DNA from: Ochrobactrum sp. Q0168
GTDB lineage: Bacteria; Pseudomonadota; Alphaproteobacteria; Rhizobiales; Rhizobiaceae
DNA: 64,000 nt
NCBI RefSeq assembly: GCF_016427605.1
Contig: NZ_JAELXQ010000018.1
Span: 22,058 to 86,057, forward strand
Direction of reading: 5' to 3'
This document shows, one piece after another, positions 44,095 through 51,523 of this stretch (position 1 is its first letter; every line of letters begins with the position of its first letter). The translations under genes were made by a program, and so were the position numbers. The notes below the pieces were generated by a model. The model worked only from the letters and a program-made list of their open reading frames with translations. It was not told where the DNA came from and made no database searches.

Positions 44095-45633
44095 TCATGC
44101 GGATTTCGGTGGCATCAAGGGGTTAACAGGCGCCCGTTGCAGGGTGGCGGCGAGGAGCAGAGCGAATATCCCCACCCAGACGACGAGATAAAACCCATCC
44201 ACATAGGATAGCACAGCCGCCTCGCGCGCAATGACGGAAGCGACGCCTGACACGCCGTTGGCGACGCGCTGGACAATAGCAGACTGTCCAGCCTCCACAC
44301 CCGCCTTCAGCATGACGCTGTGGGTATCCAACGAAAGCCGCAACACGAGTGATATGATGCCACTTGCTACGCCGGGTGCGAAAATGCGCGCGAGAGGAGC
44401 ATAGACCCCGATAGCCGCCGCGTGCGCGGGATTCATGTTGACGACGATGAGCGGGATAATGCCCATAAGCGTCAGGCACTCGCCGATGGCGAAGAGAATG
44501 AGAGCTGGGAGATATTGGTCGGTCCGCCATTCGTTGTTGATGCTGGAGCCGCACCAGGCCGACGTGAAGACAATAATGCTCAAGCCTGCGATCAGCAGCA
44601 GACGTACGTCCACACGCCGTGCGATCCACACAGCGACCGGGGTCATCGCGAGGTAAGTGCCGAAGACGATGATGGCGGCCGATCCGGTCTGGAGCGGCTT
44701 CAGCTTGCCGATCGCGGCAAGGAAATTCGGGATCAGAATCGAGGTCGGCGCCATCAGTACCCCATAAAGACAGGCAATTAGGAGCGCGGTGCGGACATTG
44801 TGGTTTCCAAGTGCGCTGAAATCGACGAACGCGGCCTTGTTCAGAGCGATATTCACAATGGACATCACCAGCAGAATCGCGCCACTCGCCAGGCAGGCCG
44901 CCACCACGCCGGAATCGAACCATCCAAGGGTCTCGCCGAGAGAGCATCCTGCAAACAGCATGGCCAGGCTCTGGCAGAACATCGCCATACCTCCCCAATC
45001 GCTGCTACGCAGCTTGTCATGATCGATCGGCGTCAGCGGGAGCGCTTTCCAGGCCATGAAGGCGATGAGGGACCCGGCGAGTGAGGCAGTCCAGTAGACC
45101 CACCGCCAGTCGATGACATCGACATAGATTCCGGACAGTCCAACGCCGACGTCGGTCCCGAACGAAGCCCGCAGGCTGTAGACCGCCATCGCCAGAAGCC
45201 AGAAGTGAGGTTTCAGGCTGCGCAGCGCCAGCGAAATCGTCAACGGGAGATAGGTTCCTAGGCACAGTCCCATGATGACGTGCAGGAAAACGAGCAGATC
45301 GTAGCTGCGCACGAAGGGTATCGTCAGGGTGGCCAGTGCGATCGTCACGCTCGATACGATGATGACGCGGGCTGGCCCGAAAATCAGCGACAGCCAGACG
45401 GTGACAGGCATGGTCAAAAATTGCGCCGCGTTCATCGCCGTACTCAGCCACGCCCCTTCAATGACGTCGAGACCGAACGCTCCCCTTAGGTCTGCGAGAG
45501 ACATGGAAAAAAGCCGGCCCTGCAATGTGGTGAGAAACGCGCCCATGAAAACGACCGCCACTGTCAGTGCAGGATTTGGCGCTTGGGCGCCGCGCCAGAG
45601 ATGTGAGATTGAAGGGACCTTATCGAACTGCAT
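44095..45633 (-). CDS. MFS multidrug exporter, EmrB/DHA2 type
   Basis: Inner-membrane proton-driven exporter of 512 residues with about 14 transmembrane segments. It opens VVFMGAFLTTLQGRLFSMSLADLRGAFG, where DHA2 proteins have the membrane-embedded first helix, and includes FGPARVIIVSS in loop 2-3 and VIMGLCLGTYLPLTISL in helix 5. It contains the long central segment expected of 14-helix members. It overlaps the HlyD gene by 14 bases, the classical EmrA-EmrB arrangement in which both work with an outer-membrane channel. No TolC-like gene is present in the window. Confidence 0.9.
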   Translation of the reverse strand: MQFDKVPSISHLWRGAQAPNPALTVAVVFMGAFLTTLQGRLFSMSLADLRGAFGLDVIEGAWLSTAMNAAQFLTMPVTVWLSLIFGPARVIIVSSVTIALATLTIPFVRSYDLLVFLHVIMGLCLGTYLPLTISLALRSLKPHFWLLAMAVYSLRASFGTDVGVGLSGIYVDVIDWRWVYWTASLAGSLIAFMAWKALPLTPIDHDKLRSSDWGGMAMFCQSLAMLFAGCSLGETLGWFDSGVVAACLASGAILLVMSIVNIALNKAAFVDFSALGNHNVRTALLIACLYGVLMAPTSILIPNFLAAIGKLKPLQTGSAAIIVFGTYLAMTPVAVWIARRVDVRLLLIAGLSIIVFTSAWCGSSINNEWRTDQYLPALILFAIGECLTLMGIIPLIVVNMNPAHAAAIGVYAPLARIFAPGVASGIISLVLRLSLDTHSVMLKAGVEAGQSAIVQRVANGVSGVASVIAREAAVLSYVDGFYLVVWVGIFALLLAATLQRAPVNPLMPPKSA

Positions 45634-46783
45634 CGGCGTAGGTCTCTTTGGTCACGGTACGAATTTCACGGGTATAGGCGGCCACCTTCGCCCCGAGCGT
45701 ATCGATCCGCGCCTCGGCGGACATGCCTGGCCTCAAGAGATCAAGGTCCGCCTGCCCTGGCTCAAGTTCGATGCGCACCGGGATACGTTGAACGACCTTG
45801 GTGAAGTTGCCCGTTGCGTTGTCGGTCGGAATCAGTGACGACTCGTTCCCGCTCATCGGGGCAATCTCCTCGACGCGTCCCTGGAAGCGATATCCGGGAA
45901 GGGCATCGATTGCGACTTCCACCGGTTGTCCGGCCCGGACGTTCTTGAGCTGCGTTTCCTTGTAGTTTGCAATCACATAAGGCCGGGTGAGAGGTACGAT
46001 CGTGACGATTTGCGTTCCTGACCCCACAAGGCTGCCGATCTGGACGCTACGCCGGCCAAGCACACCGTCAAAAGGTGCGATGATCCGGGTGTAACCGAAT
46101 TCGAGCTTTGCCGACGCAAGGGCGGCTGTGGCGGCATCGAGATCCGCCCTGCGCTCAGCGCGTTGCCCTGCCAGCGTATCCAATTGTCTTCGCGAGAAAG
46201 TCAGGGCCGCCACTGCCGCCTCGCGGGAGGCAATTGCCGAGGCCAGTTCCGCCTTCGCGTCATCAAAAGACTTTCCCGAGACAGTGCCATTGGTCACGAG
46301 CCGGCTCTTGCGGTCGAAATCCTGCTGGGATTGTGTTAGGCGGGCTTCCGAAGCATGAAGCGACGCCACGGCCTGCTCGATCGCGGCGCGCTGTTGGGCC
46401 TCCTCATTGCCGAGATTGTCGAGCACGGCTTGCGCTTTTGCGAGTGATGCTTCCGCCGCTTGAACGCGCACGGCATAGTCATGGCTCTCGATTTCGGCGA
46501 TGATATCTCCGGCTTTGACCGTCTGGTAATCCGCGACCGGAAGACCCCTGACATAGCCGCCGACGCGTGCGCTCAATACCGCAGGCTCGGATTTGACAAA
46601 GGCATTCTGGGTCGATTGCGTCGGTCGATTGCTTGTCCACGCATCCCAACTCGAAACAGTGTAAATGACCGCGCCTATCACGACGGCGCACGCCAGCCAC
46701 GGGGCCAGTTTGAGATGCCCAATGCGCGGTTGTTTATCGGATGCTGAAGCGGATGTGGCGGTTGTTGCTGCGGGGCTCGACAT
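45620..46783 (-). CDS. HlyD/EmrA-type membrane fusion protein
   Basis: Periplasmic adaptor of 387 residues anchored by one N-terminal helix (LACAVVIGAVIYTVSSWDAW). The lipoyl-type halves are VLSARVGGYVRGLPVADYQTVKAGDIIAEIESHDY and DGVLGRRSVQIGSLV (key parts YVRGLPV and GVLGRRSVQIGSLV). They flank a long alpha-helical hairpin (EASLAKAQAVLDNLGNEEAQ to ALASAKLEFGYTRI), followed by a beta-barrel domain (YKETQLKNVRAGQPVEVAID). The start ATG 46783 has GAGAA ahead. It links the EmrB-like pump to an outer-membrane channel. Confidence 0.9.
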   Translation of the reverse strand: MSSPAATTATSASASDKQPRIGHLKLAPWLACAVVIGAVIYTVSSWDAWTSNRPTQSTQNAFVKSEPAVLSARVGGYVRGLPVADYQTVKAGDIIAEIESHDYAVRVQAAEASLAKAQAVLDNLGNEEAQQRAAIEQAVASLHASEARLTQSQQDFDRKSRLVTNGTVSGKSFDDAKAELASAIASREAAVAALTFSRRQLDTLAGQRAERRADLDAATAALASAKLEFGYTRIIAPFDGVLGRRSVQIGSLVGSGTQIVTIVPLTRPYVIANYKETQLKNVRAGQPVEVAIDALPGYRFQGRVEEIAPMSGNESSLIPTDNATGNFTKVVQRIPVRIELEPGQADLDLLRPGMSAEARIDTLGAKVAAYTREIRTVTKETYADAVR

Positions 46784-46888
46784 GAAACTTCTCAACTCGA
46801 ATTCTAGCGTTTGTTGAGAAGGATATTTCGACAGCCGCGAATTCTTTGCGCTTGCGAGAAGGACAGAAAACCGTTCGACGCGGCCAAT

Positions 46889-47779
46889 TTAATCGCAGAG
46901 CAATCCTTTCATCAAATCCACGACGTGCTGTAATCCCGTATCCTTTGCCCGCCGTCGGTGCCACGCAAGATGCAGAGCGAATCCCGGCACCGTGATCGGC
47001 GTCGGCAAAATGGTGAGGTCGTCGGCCAGCAGAGCAACACGCGAGGGCAGCATGGCGATCATGTCGGAGCCACGCAGCAGTTCAGGAACCATTCCAAATG
47101 ATGGAACCACCAAGCCCACACGTCGCGATCGCCCGATCCGGGCAAATTCCATGTCCAACGGACCCCATCCTTCGCCTCTGCCTGAAACGAGAATGTGCGG
47201 AAAATCCAACCATCGGTCGAGATTGAAGTCGTCCGCCGCGGGATGACCCTCTCGAAACGCAACGACGTAGTGCTCGTTCAGCAGAATATCGCGATGGATA
47301 TCGTTATCGTCACCTGGAAAGACAGAAACAGCGATGTCGATCGTGCCGTCGATCAGTGCAGTCCGTGCGGCGTCCGCTCCGTTCCAGGGCAGGATCACCA
47401 GATCTATGCCGGGCGCTGAAGTCTGCAAAGCGCGCTGAAGCGGCGGCAACACGAAGAGCGCCGGATAATCCGCCATTGAAAGACGCAGGGTTTGCCTGAT
47501 CTCCTCAAGCGGTGGCTCAGGCGGATCGACGAGTTCCGTGATCCCGGCAAGCAGGGATTTGAGCGGATCGCGAAGAGATTCCGCTCTGACCGTCCGCCGC
47601 ATCGTTCCGCGTCCGCGTTCGAGGAGTTCGTCACCCAACAATTCGCGGCATCGCTGCAAGGCTGCCGAAGCGGCGGGCTGCGAAAGTCCAACCCGGTTGG
47701 CAGCCCGGCCGACATGGGCCTCGTCCAGCAGCGCATCGAGGATCACAAGGAGGTTCAGGTCGATCGATCTTAAATTCAT
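46889..47779 (-). CDS. LysR family transcriptional regulator (NodD-like subgroup)
   Basis: Regulator of 296 residues. It begins MNLRSIDLNLLVILDALLDE, the NodD/LysR subgroup N-terminus, with helix-turn-helix VGRAANRVGLSQPAASAALQR and an effector domain from about residue 90 (RLSMADYPALFVLPPL). The start is ATG 47779; the frame extends to 47917 through an AT-rich divergent promoter region. It is divergent from the quinone reductase gene by about 88 bases and upstream of the emrAB-like pair, so it may control either or both. Confidence 0.9.
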   Translation of the reverse strand: MNLRSIDLNLLVILDALLDEAHVGRAANRVGLSQPAASAALQRCRELLGDELLERGRGTMRRTVRAESLRDPLKSLLAGITELVDPPEPPLEEIRQTLRLSMADYPALFVLPPLQRALQTSAPGIDLVILPWNGADAARTALIDGTIDIAVSVFPGDDNDIHRDILLNEHYVVAFREGHPAADDFNLDRWLDFPHILVSGRGEGWGPLDMEFARIGRSRRVGLVVPSFGMVPELLRGSDMIAMLPSRVALLADDLTILPTPITVPGFALHLAWHRRRAKDTGLQHVVDLMKGLLCD

Positions 47780-47867
47780 GTCGCGAATAATAAGATAGAT
47801 AATATATCGATTGGAATAATTTTCTGGCTTTCGGCATGGTCTCTCCAACAGAATATTGGAGGTGATG

Positions 47868-48434
47868 ATGACCAAGACCCTTGTGCTTCTTTTCCATCCG
47901 GATCTCAGCCGTTCCAAGGCAAACGCCGCATTTGCCAGACGGGCGGGAGCGCTGCCCGATGTCGAGTTGGTTGATATGCAAGAGACTTATCCCAACGGGA
48001 TGGACCTGTACCGTGACGGCGAACGGGAGGCGGCGCGGTTGCTCGAAGCGGACCGGATCGTCCTGCAGTTCCCGGTTCAATGGTATTCGACACCGCCTCT
48101 TCTGAAAGCCTGGCAGGATGCCGTGCTCACGCGCATGTTCTATATCGCTTATGAGGCGGAGGGGCGCCGCCTTGAGGGGACACCCCTGATGATAGCGGCA
48201 ACCGCCGGCAACACGGCCGAAGCCTATCGGCCCGGCGGAGCCAACATGTTCGCGACAACTGACATATTCACGCCCCTGCGCGCCACGGCGAACCGATGCG
48301 GGCTGATCTGGACGGAGCCGTTCGTCCTATACCGCGCCGACAAGCTCTCCGCTGGCGAGATCGAAATCGCCGGCGATGACTATCTCGCTGTCCTCACAAA
48401 CTGGATCGCCAATTCCGGTTCGAAGAAAGGATGA
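47868..48434 (+). CDS. NAD(P)H dehydrogenase (quinone), flavodoxin-like fold
   Basis: Flavodoxin-fold quinone/azo reductase of 188 residues (KefF/MdaB/NQO family). It starts KTLVLLFHPDLSRSKANAAF, where the HP-S pattern binds FMN/FAD phosphate, followed by ADRIVLQFPVQWYSTPPLLKAWQD, the conserved family block, and TAGNTAEAYRPGG. The start ATG 47868 is five bases after GGAGG. It is divergent from the LysR regulator, a typical arrangement for electrophile or quinone-induced genes, and adjacent to a drug exporter. Together the module may protect against quinones or phenolic antimicrobials. Confidence 0.92.
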   Translation: MTKTLVLLFHPDLSRSKANAAFARRAGALPDVELVDMQETYPNGMDLYRDGEREAARLLEADRIVLQFPVQWYSTPPLLKAWQDAVLTRMFYIAYEAEGRRLEGTPLMIAATAGNTAEAYRPGGANMFATTDIFTPLRATANRCGLIWTEPFVLYRADKLSAGEIEIAGDDYLAVLTNWIANSGSKKG

Positions 48435-48437
48435 GCG

Positions 48438-48593
48438 ATGACAAAGGTACATGATACGGTGACCGACCTGCACCTCGGCACGCCTCTCAGGTTCGTCTTG
48501 TCCGCGCGACTGCTTTCGCTGGGCATTGTCAGTCAGTTCTTGAGTGCGGGAGCGGCGCTCTTCATCGGTGCATGGGATCGGCACATCCACTAG
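48438..48593 (+). pseudogene. Small membrane protein gene interrupted by an amber codon
   Basis: A frame from ATG 48438 (AAAGGATGAGC ahead, three bases after the reductase stop) encodes 51 residues with a hydrophobic segment (SLGIVSQFLSAGAALFIGAW) and stops at TAG 48591. The same frame then stays open to TAA 48699 and reads a second hydrophobic helix (AIGVALSLPIIVWCAGVLFI) whose last part lies inside the right repeat copy. This looks like a two-helix membrane protein broken by one nonsense mutation, possibly also truncated by the repeat. The 51-residue version could still be made. No family recognised. Confidence 0.5.
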
Positions 48594-48661
48594 GCAATTG
48601 GAGTAGCCTTGTCTTTGCCGATAATAGTCTGGTGCGCCGGTGTGCTTTTCATCCCGCGTCT

Positions 48662-48825
48662 AAAAGAAGTGATCGCACTCATCAGAGTGAGCATAGGCTA
48701 ATGAATAGCGATGACAGAAAACCCGCTGACGTGAACTAGGGGCGATTCTGATAACTGAAACGCGTGCGGAGGGACCAAGACTTGGTGAACCTGCGACAGG
48801 CCAATCCGAAGATAACATTCGGTAA
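48662..48825. repeat. Right copy of the imperfect direct repeat
   Basis: Pairs with 42748-42900 (same orientation). It starts AAAAGAAGTGATCGCAC and ends CGGTAA. Just inside it CACTC-ATCA-GAGTG (48677-48690) can form a small hairpin, of which the left copy has a one-mismatch version. The copies differ too much for a recent target duplication. Confidence 0.75.
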
Positions 48826-49108
48826 AACCCTGTCCCCGCGGATGCACTACGCGCTTTTCGTTAGCCCAGTTCCATATTCCCGATCATCCTTCATATGCGT
48901 CATGCATCGTTACTCACAATCGGAACTAAAGAGACCGCGCCGCGGAAACTCACCAAATTTGGAGCCATCGCGGCCCGAACGCTCAATAACGTCTCTCGCG
49001 ATTTATTCGTCGGGCATTCAAGGAACGACGCAGGCCCAAGGTGGGTTGGGCCAGTCTCCTAGGACTAGATTACATCACCAATTTTTTGCATGACGAAGCC
49101 GATGCAGC

Positions 49109-49139
49109 CCTGCCTTGAATTTCAAGGCAGGATCTTTTT
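49109..49139 (+). terminator. Strong rho-independent terminator
   Basis: Perfect 10-base stem CCTGCCTTGA / TCAAGGCAGG with a three-base loop, followed by ATCTTTTT. Plus-strand orientation. The nearest plus-strand gene upstream is the broken membrane gene at 48438, more than 500 bases away, so it may end a small RNA instead. Confidence 0.8.
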
Positions 49140-49212
49140 GGAGGAACAAGCGTGTTCTCAGTAAGTAAGATATGCGGTGCCTGCATCCGCGTGGCTCGCT
49201 TCGGCAGGTACT

Positions 49213-49240
49213 CCTCGTCAGCTCAAAGTAGCTGGCGAGG
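49213..49240 (+). other. Leader hairpin upstream of the gene at 49329
   Basis: CCTCGTCAGCT (49213-49223) pairs with AGCTGGCGAGG (49230-49240), 11 pairs with one G-T, loop CAAAGT. There is no T-run after it. It lies about 90 bases before the start codon and could stabilise or regulate the mRNA. Confidence 0.4.
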
Positions 49241-49328
49241 ACATTGTTACTTGTATTATTCGGTGTTTTCGCCCATGCTTCAATGACTGTGGGGGTTTCT
49301 ACTAGCGAAAGCTAAAGGGAGGCCAAAA

Positions 49329-49643
49329 ATGCCGCTATTTAACGAAGCGAGCCGTATATATAATCCATTGGAAGTCAATTTCATGCGGAGCTGCTTTGGA
49401 AATGCAGCTATCATGCTCGAAGAGAGCGACCGCAACTATTCTCCATTAGAATTAGCATCGACCATCATCATGTTGTACGAGAGCGGGCTGCGAGACCAAT
49501 CGTACATCTGTGAGCTGGCCTCACGTCTGGCGCACCAGAAGTATAGCAGACGTCACCACAACCAATCTCTACCCGCTGCGAATAACAACGCATCTACTCG
49601 AACTGTTTCCTCTATTCGGACTGAATATGATCCGTTCGCATGA
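49329..49643 (+). CDS. Small hypothetical protein
   Basis: A 104-residue soluble protein. The first two-thirds are helical and amphipathic (EVNFMRSCFGNAAIMLEESD, LELASTIIMLYESGLRDQ); the tail is polar and probably disordered. The start ATG 49329 has GGGAGG six to eight bases ahead, one of the best ribosome sites of the window, so the gene is likely real. No family recognised. It sits between a strong terminator and an EcfG-type promoter, apparently as a single-gene unit. Confidence 0.65.
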   Translation: MPLFNEASRIYNPLEVNFMRSCFGNAAIMLEESDRNYSPLELASTIIMLYESGLRDQSYICELASRLAHQKYSRRHHNQSLPAANNNASTRTVSSIRTEYDPFA

Positions 49644-49646
49644 TGC

Positions 49647-49671
49647 GGAACAAAATCTCGCAGACACAGTT
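49647..49671 (+). promoter_or_regulatory. EcfG-type promoter GGAAC-N17-GTT
   Basis: GGAAC 49647-49651, GTT 49669-49671, spacing 17, four bases after the stop of the small gene. The only thing it can drive before the hairpin at 49837 is a short RNA of about 190 bases. Confidence 0.5.
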
Positions 49672-49677
49672 TCCTGC

Positions 49678-49867
49678 GTGGCGATAACACCCGCCAAGCG
49701 TCAAAAACTCAACACCGGGTATGGCGCAGCCCTGCTTGGCTCTCAGCAGGCCAATTTTGTTCATTATCCGCCGGGTCGTACGAAGCTCAGCGGATAAAGC
49801 GCCCGGCAAGGACATGCACCTCATTTGCCGAGCGTGGCCCCGACGACTCCGGGAAGGACGTCGGGGC
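49678..49867 (+). ncRNA. Candidate stress-induced small RNA
   Basis: Defined only by its ends: a general-stress promoter at 49647-49671 and a terminator-like hairpin at 49837-49867 (GCCCCGACG / CGTCGGGGC, then TTCTTCGTTC). The 190 bases between hold no convincing coding frame (the ATG at 49721 has no ribosome site). Sigma-dependent stress sRNAs such as GsrN of Caulobacter are a precedent for the layout; no sequence similarity is claimed. Confidence 0.3.
49837..49867 (+). terminator. Terminator-like hairpin
   Basis: Nine-base perfect stem GCCCCGACG / CGTCGGGGC with a 13-base loop, followed by the T-rich TTCTTCGTTC. It ends the candidate small RNA. Confidence 0.5.
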
Positions 49868-49915
49868 TTCTTCGTTCCTGACCAAAACGAGGTTCGAATG
49901 ATTCGCTCACAAGCC

Positions 49916-49940
49916 GGAACGAATCGGACGGTGATTCGTT
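49916..49940 (+). promoter_or_regulatory. EcfG-like motif inside an inverted repeat, upstream of ku remnant
   Basis: GGAAC 49916-49920 and GTT 49938-49940, spacing 17. The same stretch is an inverted repeat GAACGAATC (49917-49925) / GATTCGTTC (49933-49941). It lies directly before the first recognisable ku codons. It may be a relic promoter or a coincidence caused by the inverted repeat. Confidence 0.35.
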
Positions 49941-49941
49941 C

Positions 49942-50406
49942 GGACTCTCCGAGGTTGCCGCTATAGCTCGCACCGTCCTGTTTCGCCGCATGCGCACCGT
50001 ACTGATCTGAGCACACGGAAAAGGGCTGACTGCCACCACCCTGCATTTCGATTACGAAGTCCGCTCCGCCCAAAAAGCATTTGACGATGTTCCCGATATC
50101 AAGATCGAGGGCGAAATGCTGGAACTCGCCGAACACATCATCAACACCAAGGCGGGTGAGTTCGATGAGAGCAAATTCGATGATCGGTACGAGGCTGCAG
50201 TTGCTGAACTGCTGCCTAAGAAGAAGGTTCCCGTTGCGTCCAAGCCGAGCGAACTGCTCCAGGCTCTTCGTGAAAGTGCAGGCGTTAGCGCCAAGAAAGC
50301 GAAGCGTACCGCCGCAAACGCAGATCGTTCGCCCGCTCGCAGGAAAACGGCCAAGGCGGGGTCGAAGACCCGACAATCTGCTTCGCCTACGCGGCGCGCA
50401 AGCTAA
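49942..50406 (+). pseudogene. ku: Ku DNA-end-binding protein remnant (C-terminal half)
   Basis: The frame reads ARTVLFRRMRTVLI, then a TGA at 50008-50010, then [39 protein letters not shown] and [20 protein letters not shown], which is the end of the bacterial Ku core. A lysine/arginine-rich tail follows ([26 protein letters not shown]) to TAA 50404-50406. The N-terminal 60 percent of Ku is missing, and the stop lies where Ku normally has an E in an EAHGKG-like motif. Ku works with LigD in non-homologous end joining; this copy cannot be functional in full. It is 12 bases before a second ku fragment. Confidence 0.8.
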
Positions 50407-50418
50407 CGGAGGCGTGGA

Positions 50419-50850
50419 ATGGCTATTCGTCCTTATTGGAAGGGATACTTGAAACTTTCTCTTGTCACCTACCCTGTTGAGATGATGCCAGCTACTTCGG
50501 ATAGCGAGAAAGTGCGTTTTCACACCCTTAACCGCCAGACGCAGAATCGTGCCGTCAGTCGTTACGTCGACGCTGTAACTGGAAAGGAAGTCTGGGAAGA
50601 TGACGACGCTAAGGGTTATGAACGCGGAGAAGGCGAATACGTTCTCCTCAATGACGATGAACTTGATAACGTTGCTCTCGACAGCACCAAGACCATTGAT
50701 ATTGAAATGTTCTCGCCCCGCAAGAGCATCAGCTGGATATGGCTGGACACCCCCATTTTATCTGACCCCGAGTGATCTAATTGGGGAGGCCTGAACGCCG
50801 GGCAACATGATTTCGGCGTCTCTCAAAGCATGGTTTGCCTCAATTTTTAG
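50419..50850 (+). pseudogene. ku: Ku protein gene, N-terminal part, frameshifted
   Basis: Starts MAIRPYWKGYLKLSLVTYPV with AACGGAGG ahead and follows the Ku N-terminus closely (KVRFHTLNRQTQNRAVSRYV, EYVLLNDDELDNVALDST, IDIEMFSPRKSISWIWLDTP). At the C5 run near 50750 the frame breaks: the first frame ends ILSDPE-stop at 50775 while the +1 frame continues PFYLTPSD, the expected Ku sequence. Weak further matches (GQHDFGVSQSMVCL) reach a TAG at 50848-50850, beyond which Ku similarity ends. So this is a 5' half with a frameshift and a 3' deletion; the two fragments come from two ku genes that once stood in tandem. Confidence 0.8.
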
Positions 50851-50853
50851 GGA

Positions 50854-50878
50854 GGAACATCCGTTTCGCCCGGCAGTT
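50854..50878 (+). promoter_or_regulatory. EcfG-type promoter GGAAC-N17-GTT
   Basis: GGAAC 50854-50858, GTT 50876-50878, spacing 17. It starts immediately after the ku remnant and 33 bases before the start codon of the gene at 50911. A very short leader with its own ribosome site results. Confidence 0.6.
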
Positions 50879-50910
50879 GGGGCTCCGGTGTGGAGCAATG
50901 GAGGTTTAAA

Positions 50911-51282
50911 ATGGAATATCGGGACAAGAACATCTTTGCCAAGTGGAAAGAGACACCCGACAGCGGCGTCAAGATTGAAACCGACTTCAAATGCTATGCT
51001 TTCATGCTTGTTCCCTCGCCCGGAGATGACAATGAGCTGGCTCTTAAACGAGGGACCTTATTAGTTTCCGCTCGCTCGGAAGCCGACGCAAGAGTTGTGG
51101 CTACTCAATATGAGACGGATGCTTTCCGCGGGAAAGTAGCCATTGGGGACGCTGACCTTACAACCAACGAATCCAGTGCATTTCGCGATGTTAAATCCTA
51201 CCAGGTCCGCCGTTTAGGTAACGAACCGATCGATACGCCGAGGGGCGTAATCACCATGGAAGGGAATGACTCCGATGACTGA
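50911..51282 (+). CDS. Hypothetical protein, stress-promoter linked
   Basis: Soluble protein of 123 residues with mixed alpha/beta character (NIFAKWKETPDSGVKIETDF, KRGTLLVSARSEADARVVAT) and an acidic C-terminus (EGNDSDD). No family recognised. The start ATG 50911 has TGGAGG about eight bases ahead; the frame extends back to 50890 without support. An EcfG-type promoter lies directly upstream and a 31-residue membrane protein overlaps its stop. Probably a general-stress protein of unknown activity. Confidence 0.7.
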   Translation: MEYRDKNIFAKWKETPDSGVKIETDFKCYAFMLVPSPGDDNELALKRGTLLVSARSEADARVVATQYETDAFRGKVAIGDADLTTNESSAFRDVKSYQVRRLGNEPIDTPRGVITMEGNDSDD

Positions 51283-51370
51283 TTATCACACGTTGGTACT
51301 TTTCCTTGGTGGAGGACTGGGGATCTGTTTGGCGTTTGGAATTGCCATATTGATCGCTGCGCAAAAATGA
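51275..51370 (+). CDS. 31-residue single-helix membrane protein
   Basis: Very small frame from ATG 51275, overlapping the previous gene's end by eight bases, to TGA 51368-51370. The product begins MTDYHTLVLF and has a single hydrophobic helix of about 22 residues (LVLFLGGGLGICLAFGIAIL) with a short charged end AAQK. The overlap suggests translational coupling with the 50911 gene. Single-helix stress microproteins of this size are common, but no family could be named and the call rests on position and composition. Confidence 0.5.
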   Translation: MTDYHTLVLFLGGGLGICLAFGIAILIAAQK

Positions 51371-51523
51371 TTTGTCGTTTCGAAATATTGTGAATTTACA
51401 TATCGGTCAAAATATCTTGCGAGCGCTTGATAACGCCGGGAAAGTCGTGCTCCTGACATGCATTTAACCGGTGGCGCTCCAGCCTTGCACCCAAATGGCC
51501 CGATCTTCGTGTAATTGACAAAG

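Larger units (their letters stand above)
48826..49328. other. Intergenic region with hairpins, no clear gene
   Basis: About 500 bases without a supported reading frame. It contains a hairpin GGCCCAA-(6)-TTGGGCC at 49033-49052, the terminator at 49109-49139 and a further hairpin at 49213-49240 in the leader of the gene at 49329. A plus-strand transcript ending at the terminator must exist, either an unrecognised small RNA or the readthrough of the quinone reductase unit. Confidence 0.45.

Noticed and set aside
44123..44998. Minus-strand frame of 291 codons overlapping the EmrB-like gene
   Set aside because: High-GC shadow in another frame of a clear MFS gene; Arg/His/Pro-rich without hydrophobic order.
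42748..48825. Repeats as target-site duplication of a classical composite transposon
   Set aside because: The copies are about 150-165 bases and differ at many positions, and no transposase or integrase is present, so a recent transposition is not supported.
48764..49093. Plus-strand frame of 109 codons in the region after the right repeat
   Set aside because: It begins inside the repeat, has no ribosome site and no protein-like composition, and is not preserved in the left repeat copy.
49612..50523. Minus-strand frame of about 300 codons across the ku remnants
   Set aside because: Opposite strand to clear Ku similarity; low-quality composition and no family pattern.
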